A stretch of 64,000 nt of DNA from positions 434,001 to 498,000 of the forward strand of contig NZ_JAJQPD010000003.1 in NCBI RefSeq assembly GCF_021228295.1, in the 5' to 3' direction. A model generated the notes under the pieces. The model was not told the DNA's origin, made no database searches, and was given only the letters and a program-made list of their open reading frames with translations. The position numbers were made by a program, and so were the translations under genes. The stretch comes from Agromyces humatus. Its GTDB lineage: Bacteria; Actinomycetota; Actinomycetes; Actinomycetales; Microbacteriaceae. Each line of letters starts with the position of its first letter. Position 1 is the first letter of the stretch. Of this stretch, positions 53,976-62,161 are shown in pieces.

Positions 53976-54332
53976 ATGATGAAGACAGGCTGGACCCCGC
54001 TCGCGATCATTTACGCGGTCTTGTCTCTGGCAGGACTTCTCGGCACCGCGGTGCTCAACGTTTGGTCCGTGGTCACTGCGCGGAACTATGTGGGTGACCT
54101 GATCGGAAGCGGTCCGGCGGTGTCGTCCATCGGCGTCGATCTCCTGATCGTCGCCGCATCAGGGTGCGTGCTGATCGTGGTGGAGAGTCGGCGAGTCGGC
54201 ATGAAGCGAGCATGGCTGTACATCGTGCTCTCCGCGGTAACCGCCTTCGCATTCACATTTCCCCTGTTCCTGGCGATGCGAGAGCGGCACCTCGCGGCGG
54301 CCAGGCAGCACTCGACTCCGGTCACCGATTGA
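53976..54332 (+). CDS. hypothetical membrane protein
   Basis: A 118-residue protein with three transmembrane helices (about 8-30, 45-65, 72-93) and a short basic tail (REHLAAARQHS-like). It fits the DUF2834-like small membrane proteins (first helix PLAIIYAVLSLAGLLGTAVLN). Good ribosome site (AGGAGGG) and promoter. Its 3' end overlaps the 3' end of the convergent hydrolase gene by 11 bp. Base composition is lower in G+C than its neighbours, suggesting recent transfer. Confidence 0.75.
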   Translation: MMKTGWTPLAIIYAVLSLAGLLGTAVLNVWSVVTARNYVGDLIGSGPAVSSIGVDLLIVAASGCVLIVVESRRVGMKRAWLYIVLSAVTAFAFTFPLFLAMRERHLAAARQHSTPVTD

Positions 54333-55287
54333 GGCCGTCGACGAACCGCACCGTGGCGTCCGAGATCAGCGACCGCGCCTCGCTGTCGCTGATAGTCGGA
54401 GTATTGTCACCCGCCTGCGGACCGTAACTGCCGAACTGGGCATGTGATGCGCCTGAGATCACGGTGAACCGAGCCGATGGCGGAAGATCCGCGCGGGATG
54501 CTTCGATCTTCGACGGGGTGGCGAGCCCATCGCGGGTGCCCGAGACGGACTCCACGGCGATTGACAGCGTCGTGCTGATATCCGTCGCCGGATACGACGC
54601 ATACAGCAGCAGTCCGACTACCGGCGAGGTCGCGGCATGCTGCTCACGCTCGGCCTCGATCGCGGCGACCGTGCCGCCCAGCGAATGCCCGCCAGCGACC
54701 CAGCGATGAATGCCGGGGAGTGCGCTCCGGGCATCTTCGAGCGCCCCGACGGCGAGGAACGCGATCCCGAGAGGCTGCTTTGCGATCACGACGGTGTGCC
54801 CGCGCTCGGCCAGCGGCCGCAGGACTGCCGCGTACGCGCGCGCATCGACCAGCGCTCCCGGCTGGAAGAACACACCGATCGAATCGTCACTCACCGAGGG
54901 TGCCAGCACGATCCGTGTCGCCGTCTCGGTCACCTGCACGGACGTGTCCGCGTGCATCGCCGACAGCGCGGGTTCGAGCGCCGGGTATGGTCGCAACCAT
55001 CCGATCGCTGCGATCCACGCGGCCCCGAGGACCAAGAGCACCACTCTCAGCACGGAACGCCACCCGCCGCGCCGCACCCTCCAGCGCATGCTTGCCCACA
55101 ATGCGACTGCGCAGCCGAGAGCCGTCAGCGCAAGCAGCACCGGATACGCCGGATTCGCGTGGACGAGCGCGTCCCATGAGCTGGCGCAGACCCAGACGAC
55201 AACGATGATTCCCGTCGCGGCGAGAATCGCGCCGACCCAGGAGGTCCACACCCGCCGCTGAGCCGTGCTCTTCCCCTGTACGGTCAC
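54322..55287 (-). CDS. membrane-anchored alpha/beta hydrolase
   Basis: A 321-residue protein: three N-terminal transmembrane helices (about 14-35, 47-66, 80-97), then an extracytoplasmic alpha/beta-hydrolase-5 domain with VFFQPGALVDARAYAAVL, HTVVIAKQPLGIAFL, nucleophile Ser in GGHSLGG, and the C-terminal SGASHAQFGSYGPQ with the catalytic His. This fold-5 group acts outside or in the membrane on unknown esters. GTG start at 55287. As for the overlapping small gene, base composition is somewhat lower in G+C than in the heme region. Confidence 0.87.
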   Translation of the reverse strand: MTVQGKSTAQRRVWTSWVGAILAATGIIVVVWVCASSWDALVHANPAYPVLLALTALGCAVALWASMRWRVRRGGWRSVLRVVLLVLGAAWIAAIGWLRPYPALEPALSAMHADTSVQVTETATRIVLAPSVSDDSIGVFFQPGALVDARAYAAVLRPLAERGHTVVIAKQPLGIAFLAVGALEDARSALPGIHRWVAGGHSLGGTVAAIEAEREQHAATSPVVGLLLYASYPATDISTTLSIAVESVSGTRDGLATPSKIEASRADLPPSARFTVISGASHAQFGSYGPQAGDNTPTISDSEARSLISDATVRFVDGLNR

Positions 55288-55324
55288 TCGGAGCCGCCTT
55301 CCGCGCCCATGGCCGCGGTTGAGC

Positions 55325-57274
55325 TTACACGGATGATCGGATTGCCTCGGGTGCGTGCGAAGCGGCGGCCGACGGTTCGGGACGCTGCGACAGCATGTTG
55401 CCCGCGAAGAACTCGGTGAGCTCTTCCCTGGCCGTCAACGGCAGCACGTGTGCGACGTATTGGTCGGGTCGGACGACGACGATGCAGCCGCTGCGGTCGA
55501 TGCCGCGTGCCTCGAAGAAGTCGTCGGTGATCGGGTCGACCGCATAGACCTTCTCGTAGTCGACGAGCTGGAACGGGCCCACGCGCGGGAGGAAGATCTC
55601 GGGCACGAGGCCGAGGTCGACCCCCTCGTAGGTCTGCTGATACACGACCTTGACGTCGAAAACGGCGTCGGTGTCGGCGCCATCGGGCGTGAACCGGGCG
55701 ATCGGGGAGGCCCCTGACGTCGCCATCCACTCCGCCCAGTCGGTCAGGGCCGACCGCTCGCCGGCGGCCGGTGCGTCGGCGAACGCGTAGATGCGCCAGC
55801 GGCCGTCGGCCCGATGGTGGTGACCCAGGTGCATCTCGACCGCGTCGGCGACGCGCGTGACGCCGGCGGACTTGAAGCGCTTGCCGATGGGGAAGCCGGT
55901 CGCGAGCTCCTGATGAGTTGCCTCCCCGGTGATGGTCGAGGGGGAGTACTGCGTCATGAACCCGGCCGGGAATTCGGCCGTGGCGGTGTAGAACTCGGCG
56001 AGCTGCGTGGGGCTGTCGAACTCCTCGGGCTTCTTGGCCATCAACGTCGACCACTCGCGGTCGAAGTCGATGAGGTTCTGCGCGATGACCTGGCGCTCGC
56101 CGGAGTAGCTGGCGAGCAGCGATGCGGGGCTGCGGCCTTCGAGCACCTGACCGAGCTTCCAGCCGAGGTTGAAGCCGTCTTGCATCGACACGTTCATGCC
56201 CTGGCCGGCCTTGGCACTGTGCGTGTGGCACGCGTCGCCGGCGATGAACACGCGCGGGTCGCGCTGGCCGATGAGCTCGACCGGAACGTCGTCGAACCGG
56301 TCGGTGACGCGGTGCCCGACCTCGTAGACGCTGTGCCAGGCGACGTTGCGAACGTCGAGCGAGTAGGGGCTGAGAATGCGGTTCGCCTGGGCGATGATCG
56401 CTTCAAGGGGGGTCTGGCGGATCTTGCCGTTGTCGTCTGCGGGTACCTCGCCGAGGTCGACGTACATGCGGAAGAGGTAGCCGCCCTCGCGGGGGATGAG
56501 CAGGATGCTGCCGTCTTCGTGCGACTGGATCGCGCACTTGGTGCGGATGTCGGGGAAGTCGGTGACGGCGAGCACGTCCATGACGCCCCACGCGTGCGCC
56601 GAGATGCCGCCGACGTGCTTGCACCCGATCGATTCGCGCACGGCACTGCGGGCGCCGTCGCAGCCGACGACGTACTTCGCCCGCACGACGCGCTGCTGGC
56701 CCTCGTCGTCACCGGCGGTGCGCTCGAGGGTCACCCGCACGGGGAACTCGCCCTCGTCGTCGACCTCGAGGGTCACGAACTCCCAGCCGTAGTCGGGCGT
56801 GACGCGGGCCGGACCGTTCGCGGCGGCTTCGGCGAAGTAGTCGAGGACGCGCGCCTGGTTCACGATCATGTGCGGGAACTCGCTCACGTGGTGCGGGTCA
56901 TCTTCGGCACGTGAGGTGCGGACGATCTTCGACGGGTCGTTCGCATCGGGGGTCCAGAAGTGCATCGCGCGGAGCTGGAACGCTTCGGCGACGATGCGTT
57001 CGGCGAAGCCGAAGGCCTGGAACGTCTCGACGCTGCGGGCCTGGATGCCGTCGGCCTGGCCGATGGCGAGGCGGCCGGGCCGCCGCTCGACGATGCGCGT
57101 CGAGACCGAGGGATACTGCGACAGCTGCGCCGAGAGGAGCATGCCCGCGGGCCCCGACCCGACGACGAGCACGTCGATTTCGTCGGGAAGGTCGGCAGGA
57201 CGGTCGATGCCGGTGCCCTCGGCCGGGAGCACGCGAGGGTCTCCGGACACGTAGCCGTGGTGGTGGAACTGCAT
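55325..57274 (-). CDS. FAD-dependent aromatic-ring monooxygenase (phenol 2-/3-hydroxybenzoate 4-monooxygenase type)
   Basis: A 649-residue class A flavoprotein monooxygenase. GxGxxG FAD motif VLVVGSGPAGMLLSAQLSQYP, second FAD/NAD motif CDGARSAVR, third FAD motif VFIAGDACHTHSAKAGQGMNVSMQDGFNLGWKL, and a C-terminal thioredoxin-like domain (DVKVVYQQTYEGVDLGLVPEIFLP), the layout of PhyA phenol hydroxylase and MobA. It hydroxylates a phenolic substrate with NADPH and O2; from similarity of motifs I favour 3-hydroxybenzoate to protocatechuate, but no ring-cleavage genes follow in the window. GAGGAAGGG is upstream of ATG 57274. Divergent from an IclR regulator, its probable controller. Confidence 0.9.
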   Translation of the reverse strand: MQFHHHGYVSGDPRVLPAEGTGIDRPADLPDEIDVLVVGSGPAGMLLSAQLSQYPSVSTRIVERRPGRLAIGQADGIQARSVETFQAFGFAERIVAEAFQLRAMHFWTPDANDPSKIVRTSRAEDDPHHVSEFPHMIVNQARVLDYFAEAAANGPARVTPDYGWEFVTLEVDDEGEFPVRVTLERTAGDDEGQQRVVRAKYVVGCDGARSAVRESIGCKHVGGISAHAWGVMDVLAVTDFPDIRTKCAIQSHEDGSILLIPREGGYLFRMYVDLGEVPADDNGKIRQTPLEAIIAQANRILSPYSLDVRNVAWHSVYEVGHRVTDRFDDVPVELIGQRDPRVFIAGDACHTHSAKAGQGMNVSMQDGFNLGWKLGQVLEGRSPASLLASYSGERQVIAQNLIDFDREWSTLMAKKPEEFDSPTQLAEFYTATAEFPAGFMTQYSPSTITGEATHQELATGFPIGKRFKSAGVTRVADAVEMHLGHHHRADGRWRIYAFADAPAAGERSALTDWAEWMATSGASPIARFTPDGADTDAVFDVKVVYQQTYEGVDLGLVPEIFLPRVGPFQLVDYEKVYAVDPITDDFFEARGIDRSGCIVVVRPDQYVAHVLPLTAREELTEFFAGNMLSQRPEPSAAASHAPEAIRSSV

Positions 57275-57333
57275 CGTCGTCGATCCCTTCCTCGGACTGC
57301 GATGTCGAGGTCTTGTGCTGTGGGCGGTGCGGG

Positions 57334-57346
57334 TTCTATATTAGAA
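57334..57346. promoter_or_regulatory. operator-like palindrome 1 in monooxygenase/IclR spacer
   Basis: TTCTA-TAT-TAGAA, perfect 5-bp arms. On the minus strand it overlaps TAATAT, a plausible -10 box for the monooxygenase gene. Confidence 0.5.
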
Positions 57347-57353
57347 TCCCAAT

Positions 57354-57366
57354 CTCCATTATGGAG
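57354..57366. promoter_or_regulatory. operator-like palindrome 2
   Basis: CTCCAT-T-ATGGAG, perfect 6-bp arms, 7 bp from palindrome 1. Confidence 0.5.
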
Positions 57367-57380
57367 TGATGAAATCGTAG

Positions 57381-57401
57381 TGCATTGCTTCAGGCAGTGC
57401 A
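57381..57401. promoter_or_regulatory. operator-like inverted repeat 3
   Basis: TGCATTGC-TTCAG-GCAGTGCA: 8-bp arms with one mismatch, 29 bp before the IclR start. Confidence 0.45.
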
Positions 57402-57429
57402 ACGCATGTGACGACAGGAGAACTCGACG

Positions 57430-58197
57430 ATGGTCTCCACGACTCGGCCCGCGCCCGCCGCGACCGGCACCACGGCGACCGGGAGCGCGGCTGCCGGGAG
57501 CGCGGCCGCTCCCGCGTCGCAGACCCTGAGTCGCGGCATCCGCATTCTCGAGGTCCTCGCCGACGCTCCCAGACCTCTCACGACCGACGAGGTCGCGCAC
57601 ACGCTCGGCGTGCACCGATCGATCGCCTACCGCCTCGTTCGCACGCTCGAGGATCACGGACTCGTCGGGCGCGACTCCGCCGGCCGCATCGCGCTCGGCG
57701 CACGCATGGCGGCCCTCGCCTCGGGCGTCTCGCGCGACCTCCAGGCCGAAGCGCTCCCCGAGCTGACCGACATCGCGAACGAGCTCGGCATCACGAGCTT
57801 CGTAGCGGTGCTCGACCAGGCGGAGTGCATCACGCTCGCGAGCGTCGAGCCGCGCCACGCCGTCGCGTCGATGGTGCAGCGCCCCGGCTCGCGGCATCCC
57901 GTCACGATCGGCGCGCCAGGCAAGGTGATCCTCTCGCAACTGCCCGAGGCCGAGTGGCCCGACGGGGTGTCCGAACACCTTCGGGCCGACGTATCCGAGG
58001 TCGTCGTGCGCGGGTACGCGACGAGTCACGACGAGGTGATTCCGAGCGTGCAGTCCGTCGCGGTGCCGCTCAGCCTGCGGGGCCGGCGCCCCGCCGCGAT
58101 CGCGGTCGTGTACATCGGACCCCGCGACGACCATGCCGAGATCGCCGGCCGACTGCAACGGTCGGCCGCCATCATTCGCGGCGCGCTCGGCGGCTGA
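57430..58197 (+). CDS. IclR-family transcriptional regulator
   Basis: A 255-residue regulator: N-terminal winged helix (SRGIRILEVLADAPRPLTTDEVAHTLGVHRSIAYRLVRTLEDHGLV) after a 30-residue Ala/Thr/Gly-rich tail, and an IclR effector domain (HPVTIGAPGKVILSQLP, GYATSHDEVIPSVQSVAVPL). IclR proteins often control aromatic catabolism (PcaR, PobR, MobR-type), in line with the divergent monooxygenase. AGGAG 9 nt upstream of ATG 57430. The spacer of 155 bp holds three inverted repeats that could be its operators. Confidence 0.92.
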   Translation: MVSTTRPAPAATGTTATGSAAAGSAAAPASQTLSRGIRILEVLADAPRPLTTDEVAHTLGVHRSIAYRLVRTLEDHGLVGRDSAGRIALGARMAALASGVSRDLQAEALPELTDIANELGITSFVAVLDQAECITLASVEPRHAVASMVQRPGSRHPVTIGAPGKVILSQLPEAEWPDGVSEHLRADVSEVVVRGYATSHDEVIPSVQSVAVPLSLRGRRPAAIAVVYIGPRDDHAEIAGRLQRSAAIIRGALGG

Positions 58198-58200
58198 GCC

Positions 58201-59349
58201 TCAGTCGCGTTCGATCTCGACTGTGGCGGGCACCCCGAAGAACGACTCGAGATCGGCGACGGATGCCGCGAGCCCGTGATCCTCGCGTGCCGTGAACCGG
58301 CGCCACGGCACGAGTCGCACGGTAGCGCGCTTCGCCTGCACGACCGGAGCCCACCGCCCGGCCATCACCCCGTCGATCATCAGCGCGTGGAGTGGGAACT
58401 CGGGCTGCACGGGGTCGGTGCGACCAGGCGGCTGCAGGTAGCTCCGCGGTACCGCGTAGCCCATGATGTACTCGTCGAACGCCTGCAGTAGGTCGACGAC
58501 TCCACGCTCTACCGCGGCCGTGACACCGTCATCCGAGCGAGCGGATACCGCAGCCAAGGCCTCGGCCTCGACGTCGAGCACATGCGTCACCCCGTCGACG
58601 TCGATCTCCTCGATGCGCCCGCCGTGCGCGCCGGCCCGGTCGGCAGCATCGGCGAACGCCTGTCGGGTGTCGCCGAGCGTGAACCCCGACCAGGCCGCGA
58701 AGTCCCGGTCGGTCGCGGGCCCTCTCGTGGCGAGGTACCTCGCGGCGAGTTCTGCGAGCGCCTCGGCCCGCGGCTTCGGCGGCGCCGACGGCACCCGCTC
58801 GTCGAATGCCGCGTAGGTGCGCTGCTTGCCGACGTTCGGTCCGCTGATCGCGACCCGTTCGAGCTCGGCGTGCATCATGACGTAGGTGAAGCCGAGCCCC
58901 GCCTTCGGCATGCCGCCGGCCTCGAGCGCGGCCACGAGCTCGGCCCGCGTGCGATGCCCGCCCTCCAGCGCAGCGGCGACGAGATCCATCGCGCGCGAGA
59001 CATCCGCCCCTTCGAGCCCCGTTCGGCGGTAGTACGTCGCGTTCGCCCGGTGCACCCGCTCGGCCGACAGCTCGAGCACCCAGCGGGCGTCGTCGCGGTG
59101 CAGGAAGTGCCAGGTCGGACGCAGCACGTGCGTGCGCAGGATCTCGCCGTCGTCGATCGCCGCGGCGACGGCTGCCGCATCGGGTCGCCGCGCCCGCGGC
59201 ACGCGTGCGGCGAGGCCCCACTGGGCGGGCACGAACTCCTGTGCCTGCACGGCGACGAACCGCCGCACGACCTCGGGCGCCGACACGTCGAACGGCGCGC
59301 GCAGTCCCTGCACCCGCAGGCGCACCTCGCGCAGCGTCGCGACATCCAC
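58201..59349 (-). CDS. winged-helix protein of the AlkZ (HTH_42) family
   Basis: A 382-residue HTH_42 protein. The Q-x-Q catalytic motif of AlkZ-type DNA glycosylases is present at Gln35-Ala-Gln37 (FVAVQAQEFVPAQWGLAARV), with HVLRPTWHFLHRDD and YIMGYAVPRSYL further on. Characterised relatives excise interstrand crosslinks or bulky alkyl adducts and protect producers of genotoxins, though most homologues are uncharacterised. GTG 59349 starts 2 nt after the stop of the ABC permease gene, so it is cotranscribed with an ABC exporter, hinting at a combined export-and-repair unit. The true start is set by this spacing. Confidence 0.87.
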   Translation of the reverse strand: MDVATLREVRLRVQGLRAPFDVSAPEVVRRFVAVQAQEFVPAQWGLAARVPRARRPDAAAVAAAIDDGEILRTHVLRPTWHFLHRDDARWVLELSAERVHRANATYYRRTGLEGADVSRAMDLVAAALEGGHRTRAELVAALEAGGMPKAGLGFTYVMMHAELERVAISGPNVGKQRTYAAFDERVPSAPPKPRAEALAELAARYLATRGPATDRDFAAWSGFTLGDTRQAFADAADRAGAHGGRIEEIDVDGVTHVLDVEAEALAAVSARSDDGVTAAVERGVVDLLQAFDEYIMGYAVPRSYLQPPGRTDPVQPEFPLHALMIDGVMAGRWAPVVQAKRATVRLVPWRRFTAREDHGLAASVADLESFFGVPATVEIERD

Positions 59350-59351
59350 CG

Positions 59352-60182
59352 CTACGACACGTCCCGCCGCCACGTCGTGGCGCCGCCGATGACGGTCGCG
59401 ACGACGCCGATGGCCAGCAGCGCGAGCCCGCCCTGCCACCATTCCAGCGCCTCGGGCGATCCGACCGCGGCGATGTTGTAGAAGGATGCCCCGACGAGGG
59501 CATCGCTCGCCGCCCCGGGCAGGAACTGCCCGATCTGCGCGGTGACCTCGTTGAGCGACGCCGCCAGGCGCAGGATCGGCTCGATGAACTGGGTGAACGC
59601 GATCACGATGACGATCGCGGCGACCTGGTTCGGGACGAGTGCGCCGAGGCCGACGCCGATGGCGCCCCAGAGCGCCATCGCCAGCACGCCGCGGCCGATG
59701 AGCGCCCACGTGTCGCTCGTGTCGAGCTCGGTGTCGAGGCCGAAGGCCGCGAGCGCTGCTGCACCCGTGCCCACCGAAGTGGTGAACGCGACCACGCCGA
59801 GCCCGGCGCCCACGACGAGCTGCGACACGAACTTCGCCGAGAGCACGGTGGTTCGGTGCGGCTCGGCCAGGAAGGTCGGCGTGAGGGTCTTGTGCCGGAA
59901 CTCGCCGGTCACCGCGAGCGCCCCGAGGAGCACGGGGAACACGTAGCCCACCGATGACGCGAAGCTGTACAACAGTGGTGCGAGCTGCATGCCCGGCGGC
60001 AGCTGCGTGTTGTTGCCGGTGGTCTGGGCCGCATCGGGGTTCTCGATCGTCCAGCCGAGGAACGCCCCGAAGCCGCCTGCGAGGAATGCGACGTAGGCGA
60101 CGAGGAGGATCGCGATGAGCCACCACATGCGCGTCGTGAAGACCTTCTGGAACTCGGAGCCGAGTGCACGCACCGCCCTCAT
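59352..60182 (-). CDS. ABC-2-type transporter permease
   Basis: A 276-residue permease with six transmembrane helices. Starts RAVRALGSEFQKVFTTRMWWLIAILLVAYVAFLAG and has the ABC-2 motif GEFRHKTLTPTFLAEPHR between helices 2 and 3. It pairs with the ATPase encoded just upstream, which it overlaps by 4 bp. Substrate unknown; ABC-2 pairs of this size export antibiotics or act in resistance. Confidence 0.9.
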   Translation of the reverse strand: MRAVRALGSEFQKVFTTRMWWLIAILLVAYVAFLAGGFGAFLGWTIENPDAAQTTGNNTQLPPGMQLAPLLYSFASSVGYVFPVLLGALAVTGEFRHKTLTPTFLAEPHRTTVLSAKFVSQLVVGAGLGVVAFTTSVGTGAAALAAFGLDTELDTSDTWALIGRGVLAMALWGAIGVGLGALVPNQVAAIVIVIAFTQFIEPILRLAASLNEVTAQIGQFLPGAASDALVGASFYNIAAVGSPEALEWWQGGLALLAIGVVATVIGGATTWRRDVS

Positions 60183-61078
60183 GCCTGCTCACCTCCGCCC
60201 ACGAGCGAGAGGAACGAGTCCTCGAGTCCCGACGTCACGCGGTGCAGGGCGCTGAGCTCGACGCCGGCGACGAACGCGGCGTGGCCGACGCGCCCCGGGT
60301 CGGGTTCGTCGACGACGAACCCCTCGCCGTCCTCGGTGTACTCGAGGCCCGCCTGGTCGAGCGCCCCCGCGAGCCGCAGCCGGTCGGGGGAGTCGACGAC
60401 CGTGCGCGGCGCGACCTCGAGTTCGAGGCTCGAGAGCGGTCCGCTCTTCACGAGCCGCCCGCGCGAGATGATCACGATGTCGTCGACGCTCTGCTGCACC
60501 TCGCTCAGCAGGTGGGAACTCACGAGCACGGTGCGGCCCTCGTGCGCGAGGCTCTGCAGGAAGCCGCGGATCCACCTGATGCCCTCGGGGTCGAGCCCGT
60601 TGACCGGCTCGTCGAGGACGAGCACGCCTGGGTCGCCGAGCAGCGTGTACGCGAGCGAGAGGCGCTGGCGCATGCCGAGCGAGAACCCGCCCACGCGACG
60701 GCCGGCGAACTCCGACAGCCCGACGGTCTCGAGCACCGCGGGCACGCGCGACTTCGACAGCCCCGCGGCGGTCGCGTAGACCGCCAGGTGCTGCTTGGCG
60801 CTGCGCCCGGGGTGGAAGTTCGCATCGAGCGAGGCGCCGACGGTCTCGAGCGGTCGGGGCAGATCGCGGTACCGAGTGCCCCCGAACGTCGCCGTGCCGG
60901 TCGTCGCGCGCTCGAGGTCGAGCAGCACGCGCAGGGTGGTGGTCTTGCCCGCCCCATTGGGGCCCAGGAACCCGGTCACGCGTCCGGGCTCGACCGTGAA
61001 GCTGAGATCGTCGACCGCGGTCACCTGCCCGAATCGCTTGCTGAGCCCCGTGATCTCGATGGGCATTCCGGCCGCCAT
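60179..61078 (-). CDS. ABC transporter ATP-binding protein
   Basis: A 299-residue ATPase of the drug-exporter (DrrA/CcmA) type: Walker A GPNGAGKTTT, Q-loop replaced by the SLDANFHPG region (common in this group), signature FSLGMRQRLSLA, Walker B VLVLDEPVNGLDP, H-loop SSHLLSEV. The C-terminal extension ends in TSGLEDSFLSLVGG as in bacitracin/lantibiotic-type exporters. GAGAGGAG precedes ATG 61078. First gene of the ATPase-permease-AlkZ-like operon. Confidence 0.93.
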   Translation of the reverse strand: MAAGMPIEITGLSKRFGQVTAVDDLSFTVEPGRVTGFLGPNGAGKTTTLRVLLDLERATTGTATFGGTRYRDLPRPLETVGASLDANFHPGRSAKQHLAVYATAAGLSKSRVPAVLETVGLSEFAGRRVGGFSLGMRQRLSLAYTLLGDPGVLVLDEPVNGLDPEGIRWIRGFLQSLAHEGRTVLVSSHLLSEVQQSVDDIVIISRGRLVKSGPLSSLELEVAPRTVVDSPDRLRLAGALDQAGLEYTEDGEGFVVDEPDPGRVGHAAFVAGVELSALHRVTSGLEDSFLSLVGGGEQA

Positions 61079-61229
61079 GCATGCTCCTCTCGCGTATAGG
61101 ACGCACCCGACCGTCGGGTTCGCGCCCCCACGCGTCCCGACGGCCGAGCCGCCTCACGGCAACCCTAACGATGCAGATGCGGCCGGGTCATCCGTCGCTC
61201 GGGGGATTCGTGGCCGCCGTGCGGCGGAC

Positions 61230-62000
61230 TCAGTTCAGCGGGCGGATGTCGCGGGGCGGAACGCCCCCGCCCTGCAACTCGGTCGCGAGGTCTTGGAGCG
61301 CGCCGAGCGCGACCCGCTGGGTCAATGGCCCATACGAGACCCGGGCTACTCCGAGCTCTTGCAGGCGCACCGGGGAGGGGATCTCGGGGAACCCGATGAG
61401 GCTGACGCGCCGCTCGCCGATGCCCGCGACGAGTTCGGTCACGACGTCTTCGCCGAAGTTGCCGGGGACGAACACCGAGGTCGCGCCGGCTTCGATGAAC
61501 GCACGGCCGCGCTCGATGGCGTCGGCGACGTTCACGTCGCGCGGGCGCTCTTTGCCGCGCGCGAACGCGTCGGTGCGTGCATTGAGCGCGAACGGCACGC
61601 CCTCGGCGTCGGCAGCGGCGATGATCGCCTCGATCACGGCGACCGACTCGGCGAGTGGCTTCAGCCGGTCTTCGATGTTGGCCCCTGCGACACCGAGGCC
61701 GATGGCGCGGCGCACGGTCTCACCGGGGTCACCGTAGCCGGCGTCGAGGTCGGCGGTCACCGGCACGTCGACGGCGGCCGCGATGCGGCCGACCATGTCG
61801 AGCATGAGGTCGGCCGGGATCTCTCCGTCGGGATACCCGAACGTCGCGGCGATCGAGTGGCCCGCGGTGGCGATGGCCCGGGTCTCGGGCAGCGCGGCGA
61901 CGGCTCGGGCGCTCACGACATCCCAGACGTTGACGAGCTGGAGGAGTTCGGGTGCGGCGTACAGGCGGCGGAGTTCGGCAGCGGTGTCGGCGAGGGTCAT
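61230..62000 (-). CDS. isocitrate lyase/PEP mutase-family enzyme
   Basis: A 256-residue TIM-barrel enzyme. NVWDVVSARAVAALPETRAIATAGHSIAATFGYPDG, DLDAGYGD with the Mg-binding aspartates, GANIEDR, NARTDAF and FVPGNF follow the PEP-mutase superfamily. The catalytic Cys of isocitrate/methylisocitrate lyases (KKCGH) is absent, which places it in the ICL/PEPM-like branch of unknown or oxaloacetate-hydrolase/lyase activity. ATG 62000 is 7 nt after TACGCT (leaderless). Confidence 0.88.
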   Translation of the reverse strand: MTLADTAAELRRLYAAPELLQLVNVWDVVSARAVAALPETRAIATAGHSIAATFGYPDGEIPADLMLDMVGRIAAAVDVPVTADLDAGYGDPGETVRRAIGLGVAGANIEDRLKPLAESVAVIEAIIAAADAEGVPFALNARTDAFARGKERPRDVNVADAIERGRAFIEAGATSVFVPGNFGEDVVTELVAGIGERRVSLIGFPEIPSPVRLQELGVARVSYGPLTQRVALGALQDLATELQGGGVPPRDIRPLN

Positions 62001-62007
62001 GCGATCC

Positions 62008-62013
62008 AGCGTA
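62008..62013 (-). promoter_or_regulatory. -10 element for leaderless PEP-mutase-family gene
   Basis: Minus strand TACGCT, 7 nt before ATG 62000. Confidence 0.55.
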
Positions 62014-62161
62014 GGACCACCCGGTGACCATCGGTCCGGCGGTTGGCGATCGAGGGGTGAAGGTGAGACATGCGCAGGTGTAGCGTGCGGCCATGGTCGC
62101 GTGCCGCACGGCGCCGTTGCCGCTCGCCGTCCTCGCCGCCGAGCGGTGACGAGCACGAGCA

